Shown here piece after piece: positions 46,760 through 54,149 of a stretch of DNA of 59,581 bases. The notes beneath the pieces are model-generated. The model was not told the origin of the DNA. It was given only the letters and a program-made list of their open reading frames with translations, and ran no database searches. The stretch is taken from assembly GCA_011391125.1 (NCBI GenBank), contig JAABRE010000023.1, forward strand, positions 1 to 59,581, read 5' to 3'. This stretch comes from Synechococcales cyanobacterium S06 (GTDB lineage: Bacteria > Cyanobacteriota > Cyanobacteriia > Cyanobacteriales > JAABRE01). How positions within the stretch are numbered: the stretch's first letter is position 1; each line of letters opens with the position of its first letter. Both the position numbers and the translations under genes were made by a program.

Positions 46760-47245
46760 CTAAGACATATATTGAACGATGAAATCAAAATAAGGTCCAG
46801 CAGCGGCCGCATCTTCGCTGTTAAGTAAGCCTAAAGAAACATCTTTTAAGCTGGAGATCGCTTCCACCATGCCCGTGACAGGAACATCAAGGGAGTTGTA
46901 CATATCCTTAACACCGATTAAGCCGATGTCTTCAATGAGGTCTTTGTCACCAGCAAGAACACCGTAGGTTACTAGGCGTAAATACCAACCGTAATCTCGT
47001 AAACATTGGGCGCGTTGACGTTGACCGTAGGCATTGCCACCGGGGGCAATAAAATCAGGACGTTTGCGCCACAGTTGTTTACTAGCTTGATCAACAATTT
47101 TCTTTTCATTATCGGCGAAAGTTTCCGCAATGCGAATACGTTGTACACCGGTTTTCATAAACTCGCTGATACCTTTGAGTTCACCACTACTGGGGTATCT
47201 CAACTCATCATCTGCTTTTAGGATAACTTGACTTACTACACTCAT
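46760..47245 (-). CDS. apcD: Allophycocyanin alpha-B subunit
   Basis: A 161-residue phycobiliprotein. The chromophore cysteine is C81 in [15 protein letters not shown], and the start is [20 protein letters not shown]. Length and sequence match ApcD rather than ApcA (for example [16 protein letters not shown] and the FIVQYMS end). ApcD is a terminal emitter of the phycobilisome core, passing energy mainly to photosystem I. It stands alone, as in most cyanobacteria, on the thylakoid surface. Confidence 0.95.
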   Translation of the reverse strand: MSVVSQVILKADDELRYPSSGELKGISEFMKTGVQRIRIAETFADNEKKIVDQASKQLWRKRPDFIAPGGNAYGQRQRAQCLRDYGWYLRLVTYGVLAGDKDLIEDIGLIGVKDMYNSLDVPVTGMVEAISSLKDVSLGLLNSEDAAAAGPYFDFIVQYMS

Positions 47246-47297
47246 GATATTGACTCAAATTTTATTAACACAATTTAGTTTATTATGAACGCTTTAA

Positions 47298-47987
47298 TTA
47301 ATGACACTCCATTAAAGAAGATAAAATTTTTTCCCATTCCGAGGAAGATAAAGGTTCAGTAACTAATTTTATCGCAAAACAGGCCTTTGCTGCGTCTTTA
47401 AGCGCCTCAATTACCTGATTTATTGGTATTTCCACGGCCGGAGTTGCCAAATCGCCAAATACCTTTGAATATAAGCTTGGATTACTATTGACCATCATGG
47501 AGCCATGTTGTAACAATACTTTACCTTTACGTTTTTGGGCGCTACCAATCAACTTATCACCTTGGGAAGTGACCAAATCTGCTCCCGTTGCGCTACTAAA
47601 GCAATTTGTGGAATTAATATAACTACCCGACTCCGCACCGTAGCTTAAATCAACCCCCAAAGAGCGCCAACCTTGAATTAAAAACTCACATAACCCTTGA
47701 TAAACCTGCCACCGTTTACCGGCATTTTGAGAAGTAACAATCATGTAGGTTAAATCCCCTTGGTGTAGAACAGCCCTTCCTCCCGTGGGCCGACGGACAA
47801 TTTGCAAAGGTTGACCTTGCCAACTTAACGTATTCCAGTGGTCGGGGTAGTCATGTTGATGATAACCCAGGGAAATAGCCGCCGGAGACCAAGTGTAAAA
47901 TCGTAAAATCGGGGGTTGGCGGCCTTGTTGATGTTCATTCCAAAGCCAAGCATCCATGGCCATTTGAACCATTCCGGAAGTTTCCAA
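47298..47987 (-). CDS. Biotin/lipoate A/B protein ligase family protein
   Basis: 229 residues from a TTG at 47987. Lipoyl/biotinyl ligase motifs: IVRRPTGGRAVLHQGDLTYM and the lysine loop KLIGSAQKRKGKVLLQHGS. Ten more in-frame codons upstream (ISDFWRYIPPL) look like the conserved family N-terminus, yet that extension has no ATG, GTG or TTG before a stop at 48027-48029. The true start may be an ATT at 48017, seven bases after GAGG. Alternatively, a one-base indel may link it to an ATG at 48030. It probably transfers lipoate or octanoate. It lies just after apcD on the other side of its promoter. Confidence 0.82.
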   Translation of the reverse strand: METSGMVQMAMDAWLWNEHQQGRQPPILRFYTWSPAAISLGYHQHDYPDHWNTLSWQGQPLQIVRRPTGGRAVLHQGDLTYMIVTSQNAGKRWQVYQGLCEFLIQGWRSLGVDLSYGAESGSYINSTNCFSSATGADLVTSQGDKLIGSAQKRKGKVLLQHGSMMVNSNPSLYSKVFGDLATPAVEIPINQVIEALKDAAKACFAIKLVTEPLSSSEWEKILSSLMECH

Positions 47988-48135
47988 AGGAGGAATATAG
48001 CGCCAAAAATCAGAAATAGTAACACCTCATCAAATTAAAGAATCTTCATTTAAAAATAATTTTAATTGTTAATTGGCGTTAGTTTTAATACCCTAGAAAG
48101 GTAAGAAAAATAACCATCTCAGGAGCTAAACAAAA

Positions 48136-48756
48136 ATGGTAACTAAATCCATAGTCGAAAACCGTGATTACACAATCATGATCGACAAAAGCGGCAGTAT
48201 GTATGAGTCAGATCAACTCAGTGGCAAAACCCGCTGGGAAGCGGCTAAAGAATCAACATTAGCCTTAGCTAAAGAATGCGAAAAAATAGATCCTGACGGC
48301 ATCACAGTTTACTTATTTTCCGGCCGTTTTAGACGCTATGATAACGTCACAGCCGATAAAGTAACCCAAATTTATGCCGAACATGACCCCATGGGGCGTA
48401 GTTATTTGGCAGAAGTCTTGCAAGATGCTTTAGACGACTATTTTCGCCGTAAAGCTGCCGGAGAAACCAAGGAAAATGGTGAGACTATCCTAGTTATAAC
48501 CGATGGCGAACCTGACGATCGCAAAGCCGTCATGCGGGTCATTATTGACGCAGCCAACAAAATTGATCGAGATGAGGAGTTGGCTATTTCCTTTATTCAG
48601 GCAGGTAGAAACAAAAAAGCTACTCAATTTTTAAAAGCATTAGATGATCAACTTCAGGAAGCAGGAGCAAAATTCGATATTGTTGACACTGTTACCATTG
48701 AAGAGATGGGAAATATGACCTTGGCGGAAGTTTTGCTTAACGCGATTATCGACTAA
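48136..48756 (+). CDS. VWA-domain protein with intact MIDAS
   Basis: 206 residues, a stand-alone von Willebrand A domain. The MIDAS DxSxS is in YTIMIDKSGSMYESD. The third-position Thr region is near HDPMGRSYLAEVLQDAL, and the second acidic motif is ILVITDGEPDD. It resembles TerY/TerF-type VWA proteins. A purine-rich AGGAG lies 11 bases before the ATG. It is cytosolic, with no signal peptide. It precedes the methyltransferase-nuclease gene on the same strand by 80 bp, so a functional link is possible but unproven. Confidence 0.85.
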   Translation: MVTKSIVENRDYTIMIDKSGSMYESDQLSGKTRWEAAKESTLALAKECEKIDPDGITVYLFSGRFRRYDNVTADKVTQIYAEHDPMGRSYLAEVLQDALDDYFRRKAAGETKENGETILVITDGEPDDRKAVMRVIIDAANKIDRDEELAISFIQAGRNKKATQFLKALDDQLQEAGAKFDIVDTVTIEEMGNMTLAEVLLNAIID

Positions 48757-48838
48757 AATATTAACATCCGATTTCTTTTTTGAAGTCGGAATGTTTTTTC
48801 TCACGCAAAGACGCAAAGGCGCAAAGGGGGTTATCGTG

Positions 48839-50326
48839 ATGAGTAATAGGTTATTTTATGGAGATAATTTGGAGGTTTTGCGACGTTATATTAAGGATGA
48901 ATCTGTGGATTTGTGTTACATAGATCCACCTTTTAATTCTAAGCGTAATTATAACCAAATTTATAATAATATTGGTCAAGAAGATAAGGCACAGGCCCAA
49001 GCTTTTGTTGATACTTGGACTTGGGATGATCGCGCTAATCAAGGTTTAGCGGAAATTCAGGAAAATTATTTAGGTCATTTTACGGCTAAAAGTATTGCTT
49101 TAATTAGTGGCTTAATTAATGTTTTAGGTAAGGATAGTTTGTTGGCCTATTTAGTGGGAATGACTTTAAGAATTGCTGAAATTCATCGCGTTTTAAAACC
49201 GACGGGGAGTTTTTATTTACATTGCGATCGTAATGCAAGTCATTATTTAAAGTTAGTTTTAGATACTATTTTTTGTTCCCAACGTGGTGAATTTAGAAAT
49301 GAAATAGTTTGGTGTTATCGCAAATGGAATATAAAACAACCTCAATTTCCTAGCAATCATGATACGATTTTTTTCTATACAAAATCCAGTAAAAATACTT
49401 TTAATACTCTTTATTTACCAAAGTCTAATAAGTCTTCTGGTAAGGGGAAAAAAATACAAAGTATTGTCGGAGAAGATGGTAAACGCAAGTCTATTTATTT
49501 AGATGAAGTTTCAGAAGGTACACCAACTCCCGATTGGTGGGAAATAAGTATTATTAATCCCATGGCCAAGGAAAGATTAGGTTATCCAACCCAAAAACCA
49601 GAGGCACTTTTAGAGCGTATTATTAAAGCTAGTTCTAATGAAAATGACGTTATTTTAGATGCTTTTTTGGGTGGAGGAACTACTCTTTCTATTGCACAAA
49701 GATTAAATAGACAATGGATAGGAATTGATATAACTTATCAGAGTATTGGCATAACTTTAAAACGTTTACAAGATAGTTTTGGTGAAGAAATCTTAGATAA
49801 AATTCAGTTAAGTGGTATTCCGAAAGATGTCGAAAGTGCGATCGCCCTTTCTCTGAAAAAAGATGACAGAACGCGCAAAGAATTTGAAACTTGGGCGGTT
49901 TTAACCTATTCTAATAATCGCGCTATTATTAATGATAAAAAAGGGAAAGATCAAGGAATAGATGGCCTTGCTTATTTTCAAGGAGAAAATAATGAGACAG
50001 AAAAGATTATTTTACAGGTAAAATCTGGTAAGGTTGGAGCTAAAGATATTCGCGATTTGCAAGGTGTTTTAACTTTAGAAAATGGGGCGATCGGAATTTT
50101 TATTACTCTACAACCTCCCACTAAAGATATGATAAAAACGGCGAAAAGTGCCGGTATTTATCAGAATAAATATATGAGTCAACCTGTTGACAAAATCCAA
50201 ATTATTACCATTGAGGAAATGTTAGAACAACAAAAAAGATTAGATATTAGAATGACTTTTGAAGTGTTAAAATCCGCTCCTCAACAACAGCAAATTAAAG
50301 CAGATCAAATGAGATTAGAACTGTAG
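48839..50326 (+). CDS. Beta-class DNA methyltransferase fused to an Mrr-like nuclease domain, copy 1
   Basis: 495 residues from the Met at 48839 (MSNRLFYGDNLEVLRRYI). Methyltransferase motif IV DPPF is in DLCYIDPPFNSKRNY. A variable target-recognition segment covers about residues 145-245, then motif X/I in YPTQKPEALLERII and DAFLGGGTTLS. The C-terminal nuclease has the PD-(D/E)XK pattern: ETWAVLTYSN, GKDQGIDGLAYF and ILQVKSGKVG. This is a type IIG-like single-chain restriction-modification enzyme. Copy 2 starts at 51142. Upstream codons in the longer frame come from a GCGCAAAG repeat and are excluded. Confidence 0.88.
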   Translation: MSNRLFYGDNLEVLRRYIKDESVDLCYIDPPFNSKRNYNQIYNNIGQEDKAQAQAFVDTWTWDDRANQGLAEIQENYLGHFTAKSIALISGLINVLGKDSLLAYLVGMTLRIAEIHRVLKPTGSFYLHCDRNASHYLKLVLDTIFCSQRGEFRNEIVWCYRKWNIKQPQFPSNHDTIFFYTKSSKNTFNTLYLPKSNKSSGKGKKIQSIVGEDGKRKSIYLDEVSEGTPTPDWWEISIINPMAKERLGYPTQKPEALLERIIKASSNENDVILDAFLGGGTTLSIAQRLNRQWIGIDITYQSIGITLKRLQDSFGEEILDKIQLSGIPKDVESAIALSLKKDDRTRKEFETWAVLTYSNNRAIINDKKGKDQGIDGLAYFQGENNETEKIILQVKSGKVGAKDIRDLQGVLTLENGAIGIFITLQPPTKDMIKTAKSAGIYQNKYMSQPVDKIQIITIEEMLEQQKRLDIRMTFEVLKSAPQQQQIKADQMRLEL

Positions 50327-50433
50327 GGATGTAAAGCTTGCACTCTAGTTGGTAGGGTGGGCAATTAATAATTAATTAGTAAAGAAGTATAACTTATGAT
50401 TAATTGCCTACCTTAGGAGAACATCTTTAATAA

Positions 50434-50697
50434 TTAAGAAAAAAACTTTTCATAATCATCATGACTACCAATCCAAATCCATGTCACAGTATCATCTTGA
50501 AAAATACCAATTGCTCGGTAATTTTTCGTAATTCTCACTGACCAAATATTTTCTTGACTATTAATACATTTAAAGTGTAAAGACGGATGAAATGGATTAT
50601 CTTTCCAGAAAATGTAAGTTTTTCTTGCTTTTTGTCTAATGACAGAATTAAGTTGTTGATAAGCATTCCAAAAAGAAGGTAAAGTGGCAGATTTCAT
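50434..50697 (-). CDS. RelE/ParE-type toxin
   Basis: 87 residues, RelE/ParE fold: FWNAYQQLNSVIRQKARKTY, then HPSLHFKCI, VRITKNYRAIG and IWIGSHDDYEKFF. This group includes mRNA interferases and gyrase inhibitors. Its start overlaps the antitoxin stop by 4 bp (50694-50697), the normal tight coupling. It lies between the two methyltransferase copies on the opposite strand. Confidence 0.83.
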   Translation of the reverse strand: MKSATLPSFWNAYQQLNSVIRQKARKTYIFWKDNPFHPSLHFKCINSQENIWSVRITKNYRAIGIFQDDTVTWIWIGSHDDYEKFFS

Positions 50698-50924
50698 AAC
50701 TGATTATAATCCATTGGTGTGGCTTTTCCTTCGGCTATTTCTTGTTTAGCCTGTTTAGCCATACTAATTAATTTATTTTGAGTTTTATTGACTAAACTTT
50801 TCCATTTCATCTCCTCTTGTAAAGTTTCAATATAATCAATTAAATGGTCAACTACCTGTTCTTGAAGGGAATCTGGTAAAGATTCCATCATTTTAGTAAC
50901 TGTGACAATCTTTTCTGATGACAT
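50694..50924 (-). CDS. Antitoxin partner of the RelE-type toxin
   Basis: 76 residues, all-helical and charged: MSSEKIVTVTKMMESLPDSL then VVDHLIDYIETLQEEMKW and the tail AKQAKQEIAEGKATPMDYNQ. It lies directly upstream of and overlaps the toxin. It should neutralise the toxin and repress the pair. The family is not named with certainty; the position gives the call. Confidence 0.78.
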   Translation of the reverse strand: MSSEKIVTVTKMMESLPDSLQEQVVDHLIDYIETLQEEMKWKSLVNKTQNKLISMAKQAKQEIAEGKATPMDYNQL

Positions 50925-51141
50925 CTGATTAATTTCTCTCGTTTTCGTTTATTCTTTTATTATAAACCTCGCACCACTTCACGTATCCCCAAGGAGATCG
51001 CCTCCTTTAACCGTTGGTTGTGGAGAATAGTTGCTAGGGTGTGTCACACAAATAATTTATAGTTATCAATTAGAGATTCTCAAATGTGACGCACCATACT
51101 GATATAATATGACCAATTCAAGTTAAGTGTCAAGGTGGGTT

Positions 51142-52623
51142 ATGAATAAGTTATTTTATGGAGATAATTTGGAGGTTTTGCGATGTTATATTAAGGATGA
51201 ATCTGTGGATTTGTGTTACATAGATCCACCTTTTAATTCTAAGCGTAATTATAACCAAATTTATAATAATATTGGTCAAGAAGATAAGGCACAGGCCCAA
51301 GCTTTTGTTGATACTTGGACTTGGGATGATCGCGCTAATCAAGGTTTAGCGGAAATTCAGGAAAATTATTTAGGTCATTTTACGGGTCAATCTATTGATT
51401 TAATTACCGGTTTAATTAAGGTTTTAAAAAAGGGTTCTTTGTTAGCTTATTTGGTGGGAATGACTTTAAGAATTGCGGAAATTCATCGCGTTTTAAAACC
51501 GACGGGAAGTTTCTATTTACATTGTGATCCCACTGCTTCACATTATTTAAAGTTAGTTTTAGATGCTATTTTTTGCTCTCAAGGAGGTGATTTTTTAAAT
51601 GAAATTGCCTGGTGTTATTCAGGAGGAGGACGACCAAAAACAGATTTTGCTAAAAAACACGATGTTATTTTTAGATATTCTAAAAGTCGAAATTATATTT
51701 TTAATTCTGATGATATTAGAGTAGAATATAATCTTGATCTTAGTAAATATAATTCCCCTAAAGCTTGGGGAATTCATAAAGGTACTCAAAAAATTTATCA
51801 GCCTAATCCTAATGGTAAAATTCCCGAAGATTGGTGGGTTATTAGTCCTATTAATTCTCAAGCAAAAGAACGTTTAGGTTATCCAACACAAAAACCCGAA
51901 GCACTTTTAGAACGTATTATTAAAGCTAGTTCTAATGAAAATGACGTTATTTTAGATGCTTTTTTGGGTGGAGGAACTACTCTTTCTATTGCACAAAGAT
52001 TGAAAAGACAATGGATAGGAATTGATCTAACTTATCAGAGTATTGGCATAACTTTAAAACGTTTACAAGATAGTTTTGGTGAAGAAATCTTAGATAAAAT
52101 TCAGTTAAGTGGTATTCCGAAAGATGTCGAAAGTGCGATCGCCCTTTCTCTGAAAAAAGATGACAGAACGCGCAAAGAATTTGAAACTTGGGCGGTTTTA
52201 ACCTATTCTAATAATCGCGCTATTATTAATGATAAAAAAGGGAAAGACCAAGGAATAGATGGACTAGCTTATTTTCAAGGAGAAAATAATGAGACAGAAA
52301 AAATAATATTACAAGTTAAATCTGGTAAGGTTGGAGCTAAAGATATTCGGGATTTGCAAGGTGTTTTAACTTTAGAAAATGGGGCGATCGGAATTTTTAT
52401 TACTCTACAACCTCCTACTAAAGATATGGTAAAAACGGCGAAAAGTGCCGGTATTTATCAGAATAAATATATGAGTCAATCTGTTGATAAAATCCAACTT
52501 ATTACCATTGAGGAAATGTTAGAACAGCAAAAAAGATTAGATATTAGAATGACTTTTGAAGTGTTAAAATCAGCCGAAAAACAACAGCAAATTAACGTAA
52601 ATCAAATGAAATTAGAACTTTAA
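51142..52623 (+). CDS. Beta-class DNA methyltransferase fused to an Mrr-like nuclease domain, copy 2
   Basis: 493 residues from the ATG at 51142 (MNKLFYGDNLEVLRCYIKDE). It is almost identical to copy 1 over the first 80 residues (DPPF motif) and from the YPTQKPEALLERII segment to the end (motif I, nuclease GIDG and LQVKSGK). The middle is different: from SQGGDFLNEIAWCYSGGGRP to IPEDWWVISPIN the target-recognition segment is unrelated to copy 1. It should therefore recognise a different DNA site with the same catalytic parts. Both copies appear intact. They arose by tandem duplication with exchange of the specificity segment. Confidence 0.88.
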   Translation: MNKLFYGDNLEVLRCYIKDESVDLCYIDPPFNSKRNYNQIYNNIGQEDKAQAQAFVDTWTWDDRANQGLAEIQENYLGHFTGQSIDLITGLIKVLKKGSLLAYLVGMTLRIAEIHRVLKPTGSFYLHCDPTASHYLKLVLDAIFCSQGGDFLNEIAWCYSGGGRPKTDFAKKHDVIFRYSKSRNYIFNSDDIRVEYNLDLSKYNSPKAWGIHKGTQKIYQPNPNGKIPEDWWVISPINSQAKERLGYPTQKPEALLERIIKASSNENDVILDAFLGGGTTLSIAQRLKRQWIGIDLTYQSIGITLKRLQDSFGEEILDKIQLSGIPKDVESAIALSLKKDDRTRKEFETWAVLTYSNNRAIINDKKGKDQGIDGLAYFQGENNETEKIILQVKSGKVGAKDIRDLQGVLTLENGAIGIFITLQPPTKDMVKTAKSAGIYQNKYMSQSVDKIQLITIEEMLEQQKRLDIRMTFEVLKSAEKQQQINVNQMKLEL

Positions 52624-52631
52624 ACCGTCTA

Positions 52632-52874
52632 TTAGGCAACTTCAAAAGATTGACCAATAGGAGTTAAATCTTCAGTTTCTTGGGTTTCTAATTTAACTTT
52701 AATTGACTCAAACTTTCTGATAATATCTACCTGATAATAACGCTCTCCACAATTTTGACAAACTAAAGCATTTACTTTTAATGTGGCAGTATTATTGCCA
52801 CCTTTAATGATTTCTGTTACTTTTTGTTCTAATAAAATTCCTTGACAAAATACACATTTATCCAGAGGAAGCAT
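52632..52874 (-). CDS. YgiT-type zinc finger protein (antitoxin-like)
   Basis: 80 residues with two CxxC pairs: KCVFCQGIL and VCQNCGERYYQ. It is the zinc-binding half typical of MqsA/YgiT antitoxins, lacking the HTH domain. Its usual partner in cyanobacteria is a DUF4258 toxin encoded just upstream, and remains of such a gene do lie at 52942-53322. The partner is broken, so this is now an orphan antitoxin. Its C-terminus is close to the copy 2 methyltransferase stop (8 bp). Confidence 0.85.
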   Translation of the reverse strand: MLPLDKCVFCQGILLEQKVTEIIKGGNNTATLKVNALVCQNCGERYYQVDIIRKFESIKVKLETQETEDLTPIGQSFEVA

Positions 52875-52941
52875 AATTATTAATCTCCTTATTATTAAAT
52901 ATTTATTTTGATAATTTTACTTAGGTTGTTTTAGTTATCTA

Positions 52942-53322
52942 TTATTTTAGATATACAGTAATTAATACAGCATAACCTGTATTTTCATATAGCATTTTTA
53001 GTTGATATTTTGCTTTTTTTTTCCCCCTCTCCCTTTGGGATGAGGGGGTTAGGGGGTGAGGGTATATAACACTTAATCAGAAAATGCTATAATATCCCCA
53101 AACACTATGAATTGGTTCACCTTTTTGATTATTGCCATAAATTAAACAACTAGCTCCTCTGTCATCATCTGGATAAGCTTCAATTATCTCTCCTTTAATT
53201 ACAGAAAAATTAATTTCATCTATTAATAGATTATCATTTTCAGCCTCTTCTTTAGCATGACGAGAAACAATGACACAATTATATTTAATTGCTAAAATAA
53301 TATCATTAATCTTAAATTTCTT
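52942..53322 (-). pseudogene. DUF4258 toxin gene interrupted by MITE-D and lacking a start codon
   Basis: The minus strand reads KFKINDIILAIKYNCVIVSR then HAKEEAENDN, GEIIEAYPDDDRGASCLIYG and PIHSVWGYY, then enters MITE-D and stops. Beyond the element the frame resumes with ENTGYAVLITVYLK and TAA at 52942. Deleting the element and one TA gives an uninterrupted DUF4258 C-terminus (WGYYENTGYAVLITVY). The 5' end has no in-frame ATG, GTG or TTG and runs into a hicA remnant. The toxin is dead twice over, next to its intact YgiT partner. Confidence 0.8.
52988..53091. mobile_element. MITE-D (104 bp including TA duplication)
   Basis: Perfect 11-bp ends TATAGCATTTT and AAAATGCTATA. The inside has a TTTAGTTGATATTTTGC segment and a C-rich motif CTCCCTTTGGGATGAGGGG. 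It is inserted in a DUF4258 gene; precise removal of 100 bp plus TA restores the frame, so the target site is TA as for MITE-A. A partial relative lies at about 39421-39480. Confidence 0.82.
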
Positions 53323-53356
53323 TAGGTGTAACTCTAGGTAATTTAGGTATTTTCAA
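53312..53356 (-). pseudogene. hicA remnant (14 codons)
   Basis: A TTG overlapping the end of hicB opens a frame reading KIPKLPRVTPKEI then TAA. This matches the usual first residues of HicA toxins next to a HicB of this kind. The rest of hicA is gone and the sequence continues as the DUF4258 remnant, so a deletion or recombination joined the two toxin genes. Confidence 0.55.
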
Positions 53357-53576
53357 CCTCAAATGTAGTAATTAAACGAGGAGATAAAGGAGGTAAGGTA
53401 AATTCCTCTACATATAATTCTGTTGCTTCTTTAAGGTTAGCTAAAGCAAGTTCCATGGTTTCTCCTTGACTTGCGACTCCTACTTCTGGACATTCAGCTA
53501 CATAAACATCATCTTCCCAATATAAAATAGCTGTTAAAGTTTTAGTTTTTTTGACATTTTTTGCTGTTACTATCAT
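53343..53576 (-). CDS. hicB: HicB-family antitoxin, orphan
   Basis: 77 residues, RNase H-like HicB fold: TAILYWEDDVYVAECPEVGV and QGETMELALANLKEATELYV, ending LITTFEVENT. The HicA partner normally follows directly; here only a 14-codon remnant does. It is divergent from an intact hicBA pair starting 71 bp away, so cross-talk with that pair is possible. Confidence 0.83.
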   Translation of the reverse strand: MIVTAKNVKKTKTLTAILYWEDDVYVAECPEVGVASQGETMELALANLKEATELYVEEFTLPPLSPRLITTFEVENT

Positions 53577-53646
53577 TATTTTAAATTTATTAAAATGAAC
53601 TGATTAGATTATAATATATTGAGAAAATTTAGATCGGTATAAAATT

Positions 53647-53853
53647 ATGAGACAAGTAATTATTTATCCTGGAGAAAATGGTTATTGGGTTGCTCAATGT
53701 CCGAGTTTACCTCCTTGTATTAGTCAAGGAAAAACTAGAGAAGAAGCGATCGCCAATATCCAAGAAGCTATTGAACTTTATTTAGAAATTCTTACAGAAG
53801 AAGGTCGTACAATTCCTGAAGATAAGGTTGAAACTATTTTATTAACTGTATGA
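53647..53853 (+). CDS. hicB: HicB-family antitoxin
   Basis: 68 residues: VIIYPGENGYWVAQCPSLPP and SQGKTREEAIANIQEAIELY. A partial RNase H-like HicB fold without an added HTH domain. Overlaps hicA by 4 bp (ATGA), showing coupled translation. Together they form a complete type II toxin-antitoxin pair. Confidence 0.88.
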   Translation: MRQVIIYPGENGYWVAQCPSLPPCISQGKTREEAIANIQEAIELYLEILTEEGRTIPEDKVETILLTV

Positions 53854-54074
53854 GTAAATTACCTTTAATTTCGGGAAAAGATTGCATAAAAGCACTCACG
53901 AAAATAGGTTTTTATGTGAGACGACAAAGAGGAAGTCATATTATTTTACGTCGAGAAGAACCTTTTGGAGAGTTAGTTATTCCCGCTCATAAAGAACTTG
54001 ATAAAGGAACTTTACGAGCTATCATTCGTCAAGCGGATTTAGAAGTAAATGAATTTATTAAACTATTAAAATAA
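53850..54074 (+). CDS. hicA: HicA-family mRNA interferase toxin
   Basis: 74 residues with the dsRBD-like HicA fold. The catalytic histidine is in RRQRGSHIILRRE, with ISGKDCIKALTKIGF before it and VIPAHKELDKGTLRAIIRQA after. It cleaves mRNA when free of HicB. Full length and apparently active. Confidence 0.9.
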   Translation: MSKLPLISGKDCIKALTKIGFYVRRQRGSHIILRREEPFGELVIPAHKELDKGTLRAIIRQADLEVNEFIKLLK

Positions 54075-54149
54075 TAGTTGATAGTCTTTAGCTTGAGAAA
54101 TCGGATTTATTCAAGAAATCTGATTTTTGAAAACCTTAAATTTAAAATT

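Noticed and set aside
46607-46828. 73-codon plus-strand frame before apcD
   Set aside because: Low complexity, crosses the inverted-arm region and overlaps apcD antisense.
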